A stretch of DNA of 26,982 nucleotides from positions 1 to 26,982 of the forward strand of contig DAINBU010000067.1 of assembly GCA_036732755.1 (NCBI GenBank), given 5' to 3'. Position 1 is the stretch's first letter. Each line of letters starts with the position of its first letter. This stretch comes from DASRRB01 sp036732755. GTDB lineage: Bacteria; Planctomycetota; B15-G4; SIAN01. Positions 8,467-15,752 of this stretch are shown in pieces. The translations under genes and the position numbers were made by a program. Below the pieces are notes generated by a model, which saw nothing but the letters and a program-made list of their open reading frames with translations, searched no databases and was not told the origin of the DNA.

Positions 8467-9579
8467 ATGCCCGTTGCGACCATCGATTGGAAGGGAGATC
8501 TGCCCGGCCACGCCGTGCTGATCGACCAGACGCTCCTCCCGACGAAGCTCGAGTACCTCGAGCTCGCCACCGCCGAGCAGATGTGGGAGGCGATCAAGGT
8601 GCTGCGCGTGCGCGGCGCCCCGGCCATCGGGATCGCGGCCGCGTACGGCCTCGTGCTCGGCGTGCAGGAGTTCCGCGGCGACGACCGCGCGAAGTTCGCC
8701 GCCGAGGTCGCGCGCGTCGACCACTACCTGCGGACGTCGCGTCCCACTGCGGTCAATCTCTTCTGGGCGCTCGACCGGATGCGGCGGCGGCACGCGGCCG
8801 AAGAGAAGCAGCCTGTCGAGGCGCAGAAGCGCGCGCTCCTGCAGGAGGCGCGCGCGATCCAGGACGAGGACAAGAAGATCTGCCGCGCGATCGGGCGGCA
8901 CGGCGCGAAGCTCATCGCGGACGGGACGGTCGCGCTGACCCACTGCAACGCGGGCGGGCTCGCGACGGCCGACTACGGGACGGCGCTCGCCGTCTTCTTC
9001 GCGGCGCACGAGCAGGGCCGGCGCTTCCGCGTCTTTGCCGACGAGACGCGGCCGCTGCTGCAGGGCGCGCGCCTCACGGCGTGGGAGCTCGACCAGGCCG
9101 GCATCGACGCGACGCTCATCTGCGACGACATGGCGGCGGTCGCGATGCGCGACCAGAACGTCAGCCTGGTCGTCGTCGGCGCCGACCGCATCGCGGCGAA
9201 CGGCGACACCGCGAACAAGATCGGCACCTACGGCGTCGCGACGCTCGCCAAGGCGCACGGCGTCCCGTTCTACGTGGCGGCGCCGATCTCGACGTTCGAC
9301 CTGAAGATCCGCGACGGGAGGCAGATCCCGATCGAGGAGCGCGATCCCGCCGAGGTGCGCGCCGGCTTCGGCCGCGTCACCGCGCCCGAGCGCGTCAAGG
9401 TCTGGAACCCCGCCTTCGACGTCACGCCGCACGAGCTGATCGCCGGCATCGTCACCGAGCACGGAATCCTCGAGCGACCCGACGCCAAGCGGGTCGCCGA
9501 CTTCTTCGCCCAGCACGTTTCGAAGACACCACGACTGGCATCCGGGGAGGCTGTACGCGATGAGCATCGAACTCAGTGA
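8467..9579 (+). CDS. mtnA: S-methyl-5-thioribose-1-phosphate isomerase
   Basis: The 370-residue product converts methylthioribose-1-phosphate to methylthioribulose-1-phosphate in methionine salvage. It belongs to the eIF2B-alpha-like fold. Visible motifs are VRGAPAIG (48-55), THCNAGG with the catalytic Cys at 160, and GADRIAANGD with the catalytic Asp at 240; both residue numbers agree with those known for the Bacillus enzyme. The start at 8467 gives MPVATIDWKG, the usual MtnA opening. The last 20 bases overlap the next small gene. No other methionine-salvage genes are nearby, so the enzyme could also act on related 5-deoxypentose phosphates. Confidence 0.95.
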   Translation: MPVATIDWKGDLPGHAVLIDQTLLPTKLEYLELATAEQMWEAIKVLRVRGAPAIGIAAAYGLVLGVQEFRGDDRAKFAAEVARVDHYLRTSRPTAVNLFWALDRMRRRHAAEEKQPVEAQKRALLQEARAIQDEDKKICRAIGRHGAKLIADGTVALTHCNAGGLATADYGTALAVFFAAHEQGRRFRVFADETRPLLQGARLTAWELDQAGIDATLICDDMAAVAMRDQNVSLVVVGADRIAANGDTANKIGTYGVATLAKAHGVPFYVAAPISTFDLKIRDGRQIPIEERDPAEVRAGFGRVTAPERVKVWNPAFDVTPHELIAGIVTEHGILERPDAKRVADFFAQHVSKTPRLASGEAVRDEHRTQ

Positions 9580-9829
9580 GAAAAGGCGGCGGCGCAAGAA
9601 CGAGCGCAACGCCGCGATGTACGACCAGGACGTCTTCGAGCTGCTGCAGGCGATCGACGCCTGGCGCCGCAAGAACGACCGGCAGTTCCCCGCGTGGAGC
9701 GAGGTGCTCACGATCCTGAAGGCGCTCGGCTGGCGGAAGGTCGCGGCGCCCGAGGGCGCCGCCGCGAAACCGGTCGAGCCGATCGCGACGGCGAAACTCC
9801 TCCCGGCGGGCGACGAGAAGCGGATCTGA
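9560..9829 (+). CDS. small hypothetical protein, 89 residues
   Basis: The start ATG at 9560 lies inside the 3' end of mtnA (20-base overlap) and is preceded by GGGGAGG nine bases upstream, a strong site supporting a real gene. The protein has a very basic N-terminus (KRRRRKNER, 8-16), then a compact predicted helical region (MYDQDVFELLQAIDAWRR and WSEVLTILKALGW, about 20-58), then a flexible Ala/Pro tail. I do not recognise a named family. The layout resembles small helical DNA- or RNA-binding or adaptor proteins, but that is only a shape argument. It ends seven bases before the convergent hydrolase gene. Confidence 0.75.
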   Translation: MSIELSEKRRRRKNERNAAMYDQDVFELLQAIDAWRRKNDRQFPAWSEVLTILKALGWRKVAAPEGAAAKPVEPIATAKLLPAGDEKRI

Positions 9830-9836
9830 GCGCGGC

Positions 9837-10688
9837 CTAGCGCAGCACGGAATCGAAGAACGAAGCGAGGGCGGCTTTCCCGTCGGGCGAGACGAGGAAG
9901 CCGCCCTCGTTGTGTCCACCGCGCAGCTCGGCGAAGCGGGGCGGCGCCCGGCCGGCCGCCTGCGCCGCCGCGGTCGCGGCGGCGAGCAGCCGCTCGACAT
10001 GAGCGTAGGGGACGATGTCGTCCGCGCGCGAGTGCAGCAGCAGCCACGGGCACTTCACGTCGGCGACCTTGTCGACCGACGCGTAGCGGATGCGCAGGAT
10101 CCAGCGCACCGGCAGGAACGGGTAGAGCTCGGCCCCCATGTCGGCGATCGAGGTGAAGGTCGACTCGGTCACGAGCCCGGCGAGCGGGCGGCGCCGCGCC
10201 AGCTCGATCGCGACCGCGCCGCCGAGCGACTCGCCGAACGCGATGATCGGCAACGGCTTCGCCGGCGGCAGAGCCGCGAGGAAGTCGTAGGCCGCCTCCG
10301 CGTCGAGGTAGGTCCCCTCCTCGCTCAGCGAGCCGCCGTTCCCGCCGTAGCCGCGGTAGTCGAAGAGGAGCGTCGTGAATCCGAGGCGCCGCAGCTCCGC
10401 GCCCGAGTCGATGCGGTCGCCGATGTTCCCGCCGTTGCCGTGGCAGAAGACGAGGAGGCCGCGCGGCTCCTCCGCCGGCAGGAGCCACGCGTGCAGCGCG
10501 ACGCCGTCGCGCGTCGTGAGCGTCACGTCGCGATAGGGGATTCTGAGGAGCGACGGCGTGACCTCGGGCGCGCCGGTCGGCAGCCACACGAGCTTCGCCT
10601 GGAAGACGACGAGCAGGGTGACGGCGATGACCACGACGGCGACCGCGATCTTGAGCAGCGCGAACACCATGCGGAGCATCCCCGCCAT
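9837..10688 (-). CDS. membrane-anchored alpha/beta hydrolase
   Basis: A 283-residue serine hydrolase. One N-terminal hydrophobic segment (about 7-28) should anchor it with the catalytic domain outside the cytoplasm. The core shows HGNGGN (oxyanion region), DYRGYGGNGG, the nucleophile elbow GESLGG, a late Asp in HSRADDIVP, and the catalytic His in GGHNEGG. This arrangement is typical of the BEM46/ABHD13-like hydrolases. The ATG at 10688 has a GGGGGTGA site about eight bases upstream. Reading upstream to the divergent gene would add an Arg/Gly-rich extension without a ribosome site, so it is not used. The substrate is unknown. Confidence 0.88.
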   Translation of the reverse strand: MAGMLRMVFALLKIAVAVVVIAVTLLVVFQAKLVWLPTGAPEVTPSLLRIPYRDVTLTTRDGVALHAWLLPAEEPRGLLVFCHGNGGNIGDRIDSGAELRRLGFTTLLFDYRGYGGNGGSLSEEGTYLDAEAAYDFLAALPPAKPLPIIAFGESLGGAVAIELARRRPLAGLVTESTFTSIADMGAELYPFLPVRWILRIRYASVDKVADVKCPWLLLHSRADDIVPYAHVERLLAAATAAAQAAGRAPPRFAELRGGHNEGGFLVSPDGKAALASFFDSVLR

Positions 10689-10785
10689 CGGAGCGTCACC
10701 CCCACGAGTCGTGCGCGTCTCCTTACCGCGAAGCCCCCGAATCCGGTAACCGCGACCACTCCTCCCCCACCCACAAGGTCCGCCC
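10689..10785. promoter_or_regulatory. divergent hydrolase/secreted-protein intergenic region
   Basis: This 97-base gap between divergent genes must serve both promoters. I see no clear -35/-10 pair; the sequence GGTAACC at about 10747-10753 is palindromic but too short to call an operator. The plus-strand gene has only a weak AAGG site upstream of its ATG. Confidence 0.35.
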
Positions 10786-11247
10786 ATGGCACTTTCGCAC
10801 GCCCTGCTCGCTTCCCTGCTCGTCGCGAGCTCGCTCGCGCCGCCCGCCGGCGACTCGAAGTCGGAGCCGTCGAAGTCATCGAAGTCGAAGAGCTCGTCGG
10901 AGCCCGGCCCGCGCGTCGTCGAGCCGGCCGACCGGCGCGCCTTCTACCGCGGCGGCTGGCGGACGCTGCTCCACCGGCGCATCCATCTCCACGTCGAAAC
11001 CGAGGTGCTGCGCCACGCGCCGCAGCGGTCGGGAGCGAACGGGCGCTGGCTGCGCTTCGACAACCGGTCGGTCGCGCTGGTGATCTCCGCGACCTCCCCC
11101 GAATGGAGGAAAGCGCAGCAGGATCTCGGAGACGCCTCGGAGTTCTGCCTGCACGGGACCGTGCGGCTCGCTCCGGCCGGGTCGCGCGCCCCCGCACAGC
11201 TCGACGTCGTCTCGATCGAGCGCGCGCCGGGATCGAAGCGGCGCTGA
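10786..11247 (+). CDS. small secreted protein of unknown function heading the radical SAM operon
   Basis: The 153-residue product has a short signal peptide (about 1-20), a Ser/Lys-rich linker (about 20-38, with repeated SKSS) and a C-terminal domain of about 110 residues rich in beta-strand patterns (RRIHLHVETEVLR, NRSVALVISA, FCLHGTVRLA, QLDVVSIERA). That pattern resembles an OB-type beta-barrel, but I cannot assign a family. It contains one cysteine in the mature part. The radical SAM gene follows after 44 bases, so the two are probably co-transcribed. It lacks a leader-core layout and is not an obvious RiPP precursor. Confidence 0.7.
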   Translation: MALSHALLASLLVASSLAPPAGDSKSEPSKSSKSKSSSEPGPRVVEPADRRAFYRGGWRTLLHRRIHLHVETEVLRHAPQRSGANGRWLRFDNRSVALVISATSPEWRKAQQDLGDASEFCLHGTVRLAPAGSRAPAQLDVVSIERAPGSKRR

Positions 11248-11291
11248 CCGGTGGGGGCGGCCGGCACGGCGTATGATCCCGCGACCGAGTC

Positions 11292-12320
11292 ATGGTCGCG
11301 ACCGTCCCCGCGCCTGCCGCCTCCCCCCCGCTCCTGCGACGGCTCGAGGGACGCCTCGTCGCCGCCCTCCACCGCGGGATCGCCACCCATTATTTGAGGA
11401 AGCCCGAGCTCTCGGAGCTGCTCGAGATCAAGTTCCCCGACGTCCGCGCGGTCGCCTGGGCCGCCGCCAACGAGCTCGCTTTCCGCTTCAAGTCGCAGCG
11501 CTCCGCCCGCGTCCTCTCGCTCAACGTCGAGACCACCAACTACTGCAACCTGCGCTGCACGATCTGCCCGGTGAACCGCGGCATGGTCCGCCAGAAGCGC
11601 TGGCTCGATCCCGCGCTCTTCCGCAGCCTGATCGACCGCACGCCGACGCTGCGCTTCGTCCTGCCGTTCCAGTGGGGCGAGCCGCTGCTCCACCCCGAGA
11701 TCGACGCGATGGTCCGCTACGCAGCCGACCGCGGCATCCGGTCGATGCTGACGACCAACGGGACGTTGCTCGACGACGCGATGGCGGAGCGGCTGCTCGC
11801 GAGCGGCCTCGACCGCCTGACGGTCAGCGTCGACGGCGACGACGCGACGCACGAGCGGATCCGCGACTTCCCGCTGCGCGAGCTGCGCGAGCGCGTCGCG
11901 CTGCTGAAGCGGCGGCGCGACGCGGGCCGCCACCGCCTGCGCATCGACGTCTCGATGGTCCTCGACGACGCGACCCGGCCGGCGCTCGACCGCTACCGCG
12001 CCGAGTGGAAGGGGATCGCCGACCGCGTGCAGGTGATCCCACGCCTCGCCGCCGGCCCGCGCCGCAACGCCTGCCGCGAGCTCTGGCGCGGCAGCCTCGT
12101 CGTGCTGGTCGACGGCACCGTCACCGCGTGCTGCGCCGACAGCGAAGGCGCGCTCGCGCTCGGCAACGCGCTGCGCGACGCGCCGGACCGGATCCTGAAC
12201 GACGCGCCGTTCCGCGCGCTGCGTCTGCGGCACAAGTGCGGCGACTTCCCGGAGCCGTGCCGCTCCTGCAGCGAGTTCGACGGACGCGACGTCGGCGTGC
12301 ACGCGAGGTTCGACGCGTGA
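11292..12320 (+). CDS. radical SAM/SPASM protein (first of three)
   Basis: A 342-residue radical SAM enzyme. The SAM-binding cluster motif is C85-NLR-C89-TI-C92, followed by FQWGEPLLHPE (the GGE-like motif) and TTNGTLL. The C-terminal region carries SPASM-type auxiliary-cluster cysteines: C261, C280/C281, C316, C323 and C326. The block VDGTVTACC and the following LGNAL are typical SPASM text. SPASM enzymes modify peptides, sugars or alcohols by hydrogen abstraction; the substrate here is unknown. The start ATG at 11292 has a weak ribosome site. The stop overlaps the next start as GTGA, so expression is tied to the glycosyltransferase that follows. Confidence 0.92.
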   Translation: MVATVPAPAASPPLLRRLEGRLVAALHRGIATHYLRKPELSELLEIKFPDVRAVAWAAANELAFRFKSQRSARVLSLNVETTNYCNLRCTICPVNRGMVRQKRWLDPALFRSLIDRTPTLRFVLPFQWGEPLLHPEIDAMVRYAADRGIRSMLTTNGTLLDDAMAERLLASGLDRLTVSVDGDDATHERIRDFPLRELRERVALLKRRRDAGRHRLRIDVSMVLDDATRPALDRYRAEWKGIADRVQVIPRLAAGPRRNACRELWRGSLVVLVDGTVTACCADSEGALALGNALRDAPDRILNDAPFRALRLRHKCGDFPEPCRSCSEFDGRDVGVHARFDA

Positions 12321-13597
12321 GCGCCTCGAACGGCGCTCCCGCCCCGTCGCGCCACCCGTCGCGCGCGCCCGCGACCTCGCCGGCCGCGCTCGAGTGGAAG
12401 AAGCGCGCCGACCGCTGGCTCGGCGGACCCTGCGTGGGGGTTTGGCGGCTCGCGCGGGCGGGCCGGCCGCCGGCGGCGCCTCCCGACGACGCGCGCCACG
12501 TCGTGCTCTGCAAGCTCTGGGGGATCGGCAACCTGGCGATGGTCGTCCCGCTGGTGGCGGCGGTGCGCGCGCGCCATCCGCGGGCGCGCATCACGTTCGT
12601 CACGCTGGAGCGCAACCACGCGCTGCTCGCCTCGCAGCCGGGCATCGACCGCATCCTTCCCCTCCGGGACCACGGCCTCCTCGCGCCGCTCGCCGACCTC
12701 GCGCGCGCGCGGCGCGTGCTGCGGGACGACCGCGCCGACCTCTTCCTCGATTTCGAGCAGTTCCTGCGCGTCGCCGGCCTGCTCGCCCGCGCCGCCAACG
12801 CACGCTGCGTCGTCGGCTTCGACACGCCGGGGCAGGCGCGCGCCGGCCTCTACGACCGGACCGTCCCGCTGCGCAGCGACCTCCACATGGCGCTCGGCTT
12901 CGCCGAGCTCGTGCGCGCGGCCGGCATCCCGACCGACGGCGTCGCGACGCACGCGCTCGCGCTCTCCGCCGAAGCGGAGGCCCGGATCGATCGGCTGCTC
13001 GCGGCGCGCGGCGCGGCGGCGCTGCCGCGGCCGTGGACCACGCTCCACTCCGGCTCGGGCGACAACTTCCCCGGCCGCCGCTGGCCGGTCGAGCGCTTCG
13101 CCGCGACGGCCGCGCGCCTGCACGCCCGCCGCGGCGGCACCTTCTTCGTGACCGGCGGCGCCGGCGAGCGCGCGCTCGCGGCCGCCCTCGCCGCCGAGCT
13201 CGCCGCGCACGCCGTCCCGGCGGTGGACCTCGCCAACGCGCTCGACGCGCCGACGCTGCTCGCCTGGATCGCGCGCTGCGACCTCGTCCTCGCCAACGAC
13301 ACCGGACCGGTGCACCTGGCCAACGCCGTCGCGACGCCGGTCGTCGCGCTGTTCGGCCCGAACTCGCCGCAGATCTACGGCCCGCTCGGCCTGCGCCAGC
13401 GCGCCCTCTACCACGCGCCGCCCTGCAGCCCCTGTCTCACGAACCAGAACGCGAAGACGTCGCGCTGCACGCTGCCGATCTGCATCCTGCGCATCGACGT
13501 CGACGAAGCGGTCGCCGCGGCCGAGGCGCTGCTCGCCGTCGCGCCGAGCGTCGTGCGGCGCGACGCCGCGGCGCTGCGCGGGACGGTCGCGTCGTGA
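12317..13597 (+). CDS. glycosyltransferase family 9 (heptosyltransferase-like)
   Basis: The 426-residue product resembles ADP-heptose:LPS heptosyltransferases (GT-B fold). Evidence: LCKLWGIGNLAMVVPL near residue 65-80 (acceptor-side N-domain start), TLHSGSGDNFPGRRWPVERFA (start of the donor domain) and ANDTGPVHLANAVATPVVALFGP (donor-binding GPVH block). A cysteine cluster, C370-SP-C373-x10-C384-x4-C389, lies near the C-terminus and could bind metal. The start is GTG at 12317 in a GTGA overlap. The N-terminal 50 residues are Ala/Pro/Arg-rich. It probably adds a sugar to a lipid- or protein-linked glycan at the inner face of the membrane. The donor sugar cannot be told from sequence. Confidence 0.92.
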   Translation: MSASNGAPAPSRHPSRAPATSPAALEWKKRADRWLGGPCVGVWRLARAGRPPAAPPDDARHVVLCKLWGIGNLAMVVPLVAAVRARHPRARITFVTLERNHALLASQPGIDRILPLRDHGLLAPLADLARARRVLRDDRADLFLDFEQFLRVAGLLARAANARCVVGFDTPGQARAGLYDRTVPLRSDLHMALGFAELVRAAGIPTDGVATHALALSAEAEARIDRLLAARGAAALPRPWTTLHSGSGDNFPGRRWPVERFAATAARLHARRGGTFFVTGGAGERALAAALAAELAAHAVPAVDLANALDAPTLLAWIARCDLVLANDTGPVHLANAVATPVVALFGPNSPQIYGPLGLRQRALYHAPPCSPCLTNQNAKTSRCTLPICILRIDVDEAVAAAEALLAVAPSVVRRDAAALRGTVAS

Positions 13598-14697
13598 GCG
13601 CGCTGGCGCCGGTGCTCGCGGGCGCCCGCCTCGCCGCCGCGCTCTGGCGCGCGCCGCGGCGCGGCCGGCCGCTCAAGGTCACCGCCGTCCTGACCGAGCG
13701 CTGCCACCTGCGCTGCGACTTCTGCCGCCTCTGGGAGAAGCCCGACGCCGGCGTCTCCACGTCGACTTGGATCGACTTCTTCCGCGCCAACCCGTTCCTG
13801 CGCTGGGTCAATCTCACGGGCGGCGAGCTCTTCGCGAAGGAGCGGCTCGACGAGCTGCTCGACGCGATCGTCGCCGCGCTGCCGAAGCTCGAGCTGCTCG
13901 ACTTCCCGACGGCGGGTCAGCTTCCCGACGCGACCGAGGCGACGGTGAAGCGGCTGCTCGCGACGCGGCTGCCGCGGCTCGCGGTCACGGTGAGCCTCGA
14001 CGGCGGGCCCGAGCTGCACGATTCCCTGCGCGGCATGCCAGGCGCATTCGAGCGCGCCTTCGAGACGTTCGCGCGGCTGAGGGGGCTGCTTCCCGCCGCG
14101 AAGGGCCGCCTCACCCTGGTCGCCGGCTGCACGCTGACCGAGCGGGCCGAGGAGCAGGAGCGGACGCTCGCCACGGAACTCGGGCGCCGCCTCCCCGACT
14201 TCCGCCGCGGCGAGCTCCACTTCAACCTCGCCCACGTCTCGCCGCACTACTACCGCAACGCGGCGGACGGCACGGCCGCGGGGCTGCGCGCGAACGACGG
14301 CGCGCTCGCCGTGCTGCGGCGCCGCGCCTCGGCGCACGGCGCGCTCGGCTGGATCGAGCGCAATTATGCGCGTCTCGCTGCGCGCGCTCTTCACGACAAC
14401 CATCCCCCCATGGGCTGCGACGCGCTCGCGCGCACCGTCTTCGTCGCGCCCAACCTGACGGTCCATCCCTGCACGATCTGGGAGCGGCCGCTCGGCAACC
14501 TCGCCGACTTCGGCCTCTCGCTCGAGCGGCTGCTCGCGCGCGCCGAGGTCGACGCGGCGCGCGCTGAGATCGTCGCGCGCCGCTGCCCCGGCTGCTTCAG
14601 CCCGTGCGAGGCGGTGCCGTCGATGGTCGCCCATCCGTGGCGGACGACGTTCACGCGCGCGCGCACGCACGCGCGGCCGGCCGGAGCGGCGCCGTGA
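13594..14697 (+). CDS. radical SAM protein with auxiliary-cluster cysteines (second of three)
   Basis: A 367-residue radical SAM protein. The cluster motif is C37-HLR-C41-DF-C44, followed by NLTGGELFAKERL (GGE motif) and VTVSLDGGPELHD. C-terminal cysteines C275, C293, C331, C334 and C338 (C-x17-C then C-x2-C-x3-C) suggest a SPASM or twitch-type auxiliary Fe-S cluster. The same spacing occurs in the next gene, so the two are probably paralogues. The start is GTG at 13594 in a GTGA overlap with the glycosyltransferase. The C-terminal tail after 345 is Arg/Ala-rich. The substrate is unknown; no RiPP precursor is visible beside it. Confidence 0.9.
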   Translation: MSALAPVLAGARLAAALWRAPRRGRPLKVTAVLTERCHLRCDFCRLWEKPDAGVSTSTWIDFFRANPFLRWVNLTGGELFAKERLDELLDAIVAALPKLELLDFPTAGQLPDATEATVKRLLATRLPRLAVTVSLDGGPELHDSLRGMPGAFERAFETFARLRGLLPAAKGRLTLVAGCTLTERAEEQERTLATELGRRLPDFRRGELHFNLAHVSPHYYRNAADGTAAGLRANDGALAVLRRRASAHGALGWIERNYARLAARALHDNHPPMGCDALARTVFVAPNLTVHPCTIWERPLGNLADFGLSLERLLARAEVDAARAEIVARRCPGCFSPCEAVPSMVAHPWRTTFTRARTHARPAGAAP

Positions 14698-15752
14698 TCC
14701 GGAGAGGCCACGGCGCGGTGCTCGCGGCGCAGCTGCGGCGCGGCCGGATCGGCTGGGTCGCGAAAGCGGCGCGCCGCACGCTGGCGCTCGAGCTCGGCGT
14801 CGCGCGCGGGCCGCTCTTCGCGACGCTCGCGGTGACCTGGCGCTGCAACTACCGCTGCACCTTCTGCGACCTGCCCGACCGCGCGCACGGCGATCCGCCG
14901 CTCGCGACGCTGGTCGAGCGGCTCGAGCTGCTCGAGCGGCGCGGCGCGCTCGCGGTCGGCCTCACCGGCGGCGAGCCGCTGCTCCATCCGCAGCTCTTCG
15001 AGGTCGTCGCCGCCGCGCGCCGCCTCGGCCTTCTGGTCCACCTGAACACGAACGGCTCGCGCCTCGCGGCCGAGCGCGTCGCGCCGCTGCTCGCGGCGGG
15101 CCTCCACTCGATCAACGTGAGCCTCGACGGGGCACGTGCCGCGACGCACGACGCGCTGCGCGGCGTGCCGGGCTCGTTCGAGCAGATCCGGGCGACCGTC
15201 GCCGCGCTGCTCGCGGACCGTCGCGGCGCATCGCCGCGCCTCGGCCTCGTCATGGCGATCACCGCCTCGAACTGGCGGGAGGTGCGCCCGTTCGCGCGGC
15301 TCGCGACCGAGTGGGGCGTCGACGCGGCCGGCTACCTCCCCCACCACGACTTCGTCGCAGGCGAGCCGGAGCTCTCGGCCGCGCGCATCACCTCGGCGGA
15401 TGCCGGCGACCTCGCACGTGAGCTCGCCGCCGCCGCGGCCGAGAACGCCGTCGTCGACAATTCCGACGGCTACCTGCGCGGCGTCGCGCCCTTCCTCGCC
15501 GGCGCGACCACGCCGCAGGAATGCAGCGCGCCGCGCTCCCACCTCGCGCTCGACCCCGAAGGGATCGGATACCCTTGCGTGCCGCTCATGACGCTGCGCC
15601 GCGCGGGCGTGCCGGCGGCGGAGCTCGACGCCGATGCGCGGCGCGCGCCGCGGCCGTCGCCCGCCGACCGCGAGGAGGTCTGCCGCCGTTGCTGGTGGAA
15701 CTGCCACCGCGAGCTCGACCTGACGCTCCGCCGGATCCCCGCGACCGCCTGA
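14694..15752 (+). CDS. radical SAM protein with auxiliary-cluster cysteines (third of three)
   Basis: A 352-residue radical SAM protein. The cluster motif is C51-NYR-C55-TF-C58, then VGLTGGEPLLHPQLF, LNTNGSRL and INVSLDGARAATHDALRG, which is classic MoaA/SPASM-type text. C-terminal cysteines C277, C295, C330, C333 and C337 repeat the pattern of the preceding gene (C-x17-C, C-x2-C-x3-C). The start is GTG at 14694 in a GTGA overlap. The N-terminal 40 residues are basic and amphipathic, similar to radical SAM proteins that act near membranes, but this is only suggestive. The 3' end overlaps the next gene by 64 bases, and the final CxxCxxxC codons lie inside or beside that gene's ribosome site and start. 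Confidence 0.92.
   Translation: MIRRGHGAVLAAQLRRGRIGWVAKAARRTLALELGVARGPLFATLAVTWRCNYRCTFCDLPDRAHGDPPLATLVERLELLERRGALAVGLTGGEPLLHPQLFEVVAAARRLGLLVHLNTNGSRLAAERVAPLLAAGLHSINVSLDGARAATHDALRGVPGSFEQIRATVAALLADRRGASPRLGLVMAITASNWREVRPFARLATEWGVDAAGYLPHHDFVAGEPELSAARITSADAGDLARELAAAAAENAVVDNSDGYLRGVAPFLAGATTPQECSAPRSHLALDPEGIGYPCVPLMTLRRAGVPAAELDADARRAPRPSPADREEVCRRCWWNCHRELDLTLRRIPATA
15672..15679 (+). promoter_or_regulatory. ribosome binding site deciding the start of the TMTC-like gene
   Basis: GAGGAGGT lies inside the third radical SAM gene, nine bases before an in-frame TTG at 15689. No ATG or GTG with a ribosome site lies closer to the first membrane helix of the downstream protein, so this site selects the start. 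Confidence 0.6.

Noticed and set aside
10786..11247. RiPP precursor for the radical SAM enzymes
   Set aside because: The protein has a signal peptide and a folded-looking beta-rich domain, with one cysteine and no leader/core repeat, so it does not look like a modified peptide precursor.
14650..14680. alternating GC/AC tract as a possible recombination or Z-DNA site
   Set aside because: It encodes the Arg/Thr/Ala-rich tail of a radical SAM protein and is short; composition alone explains it.
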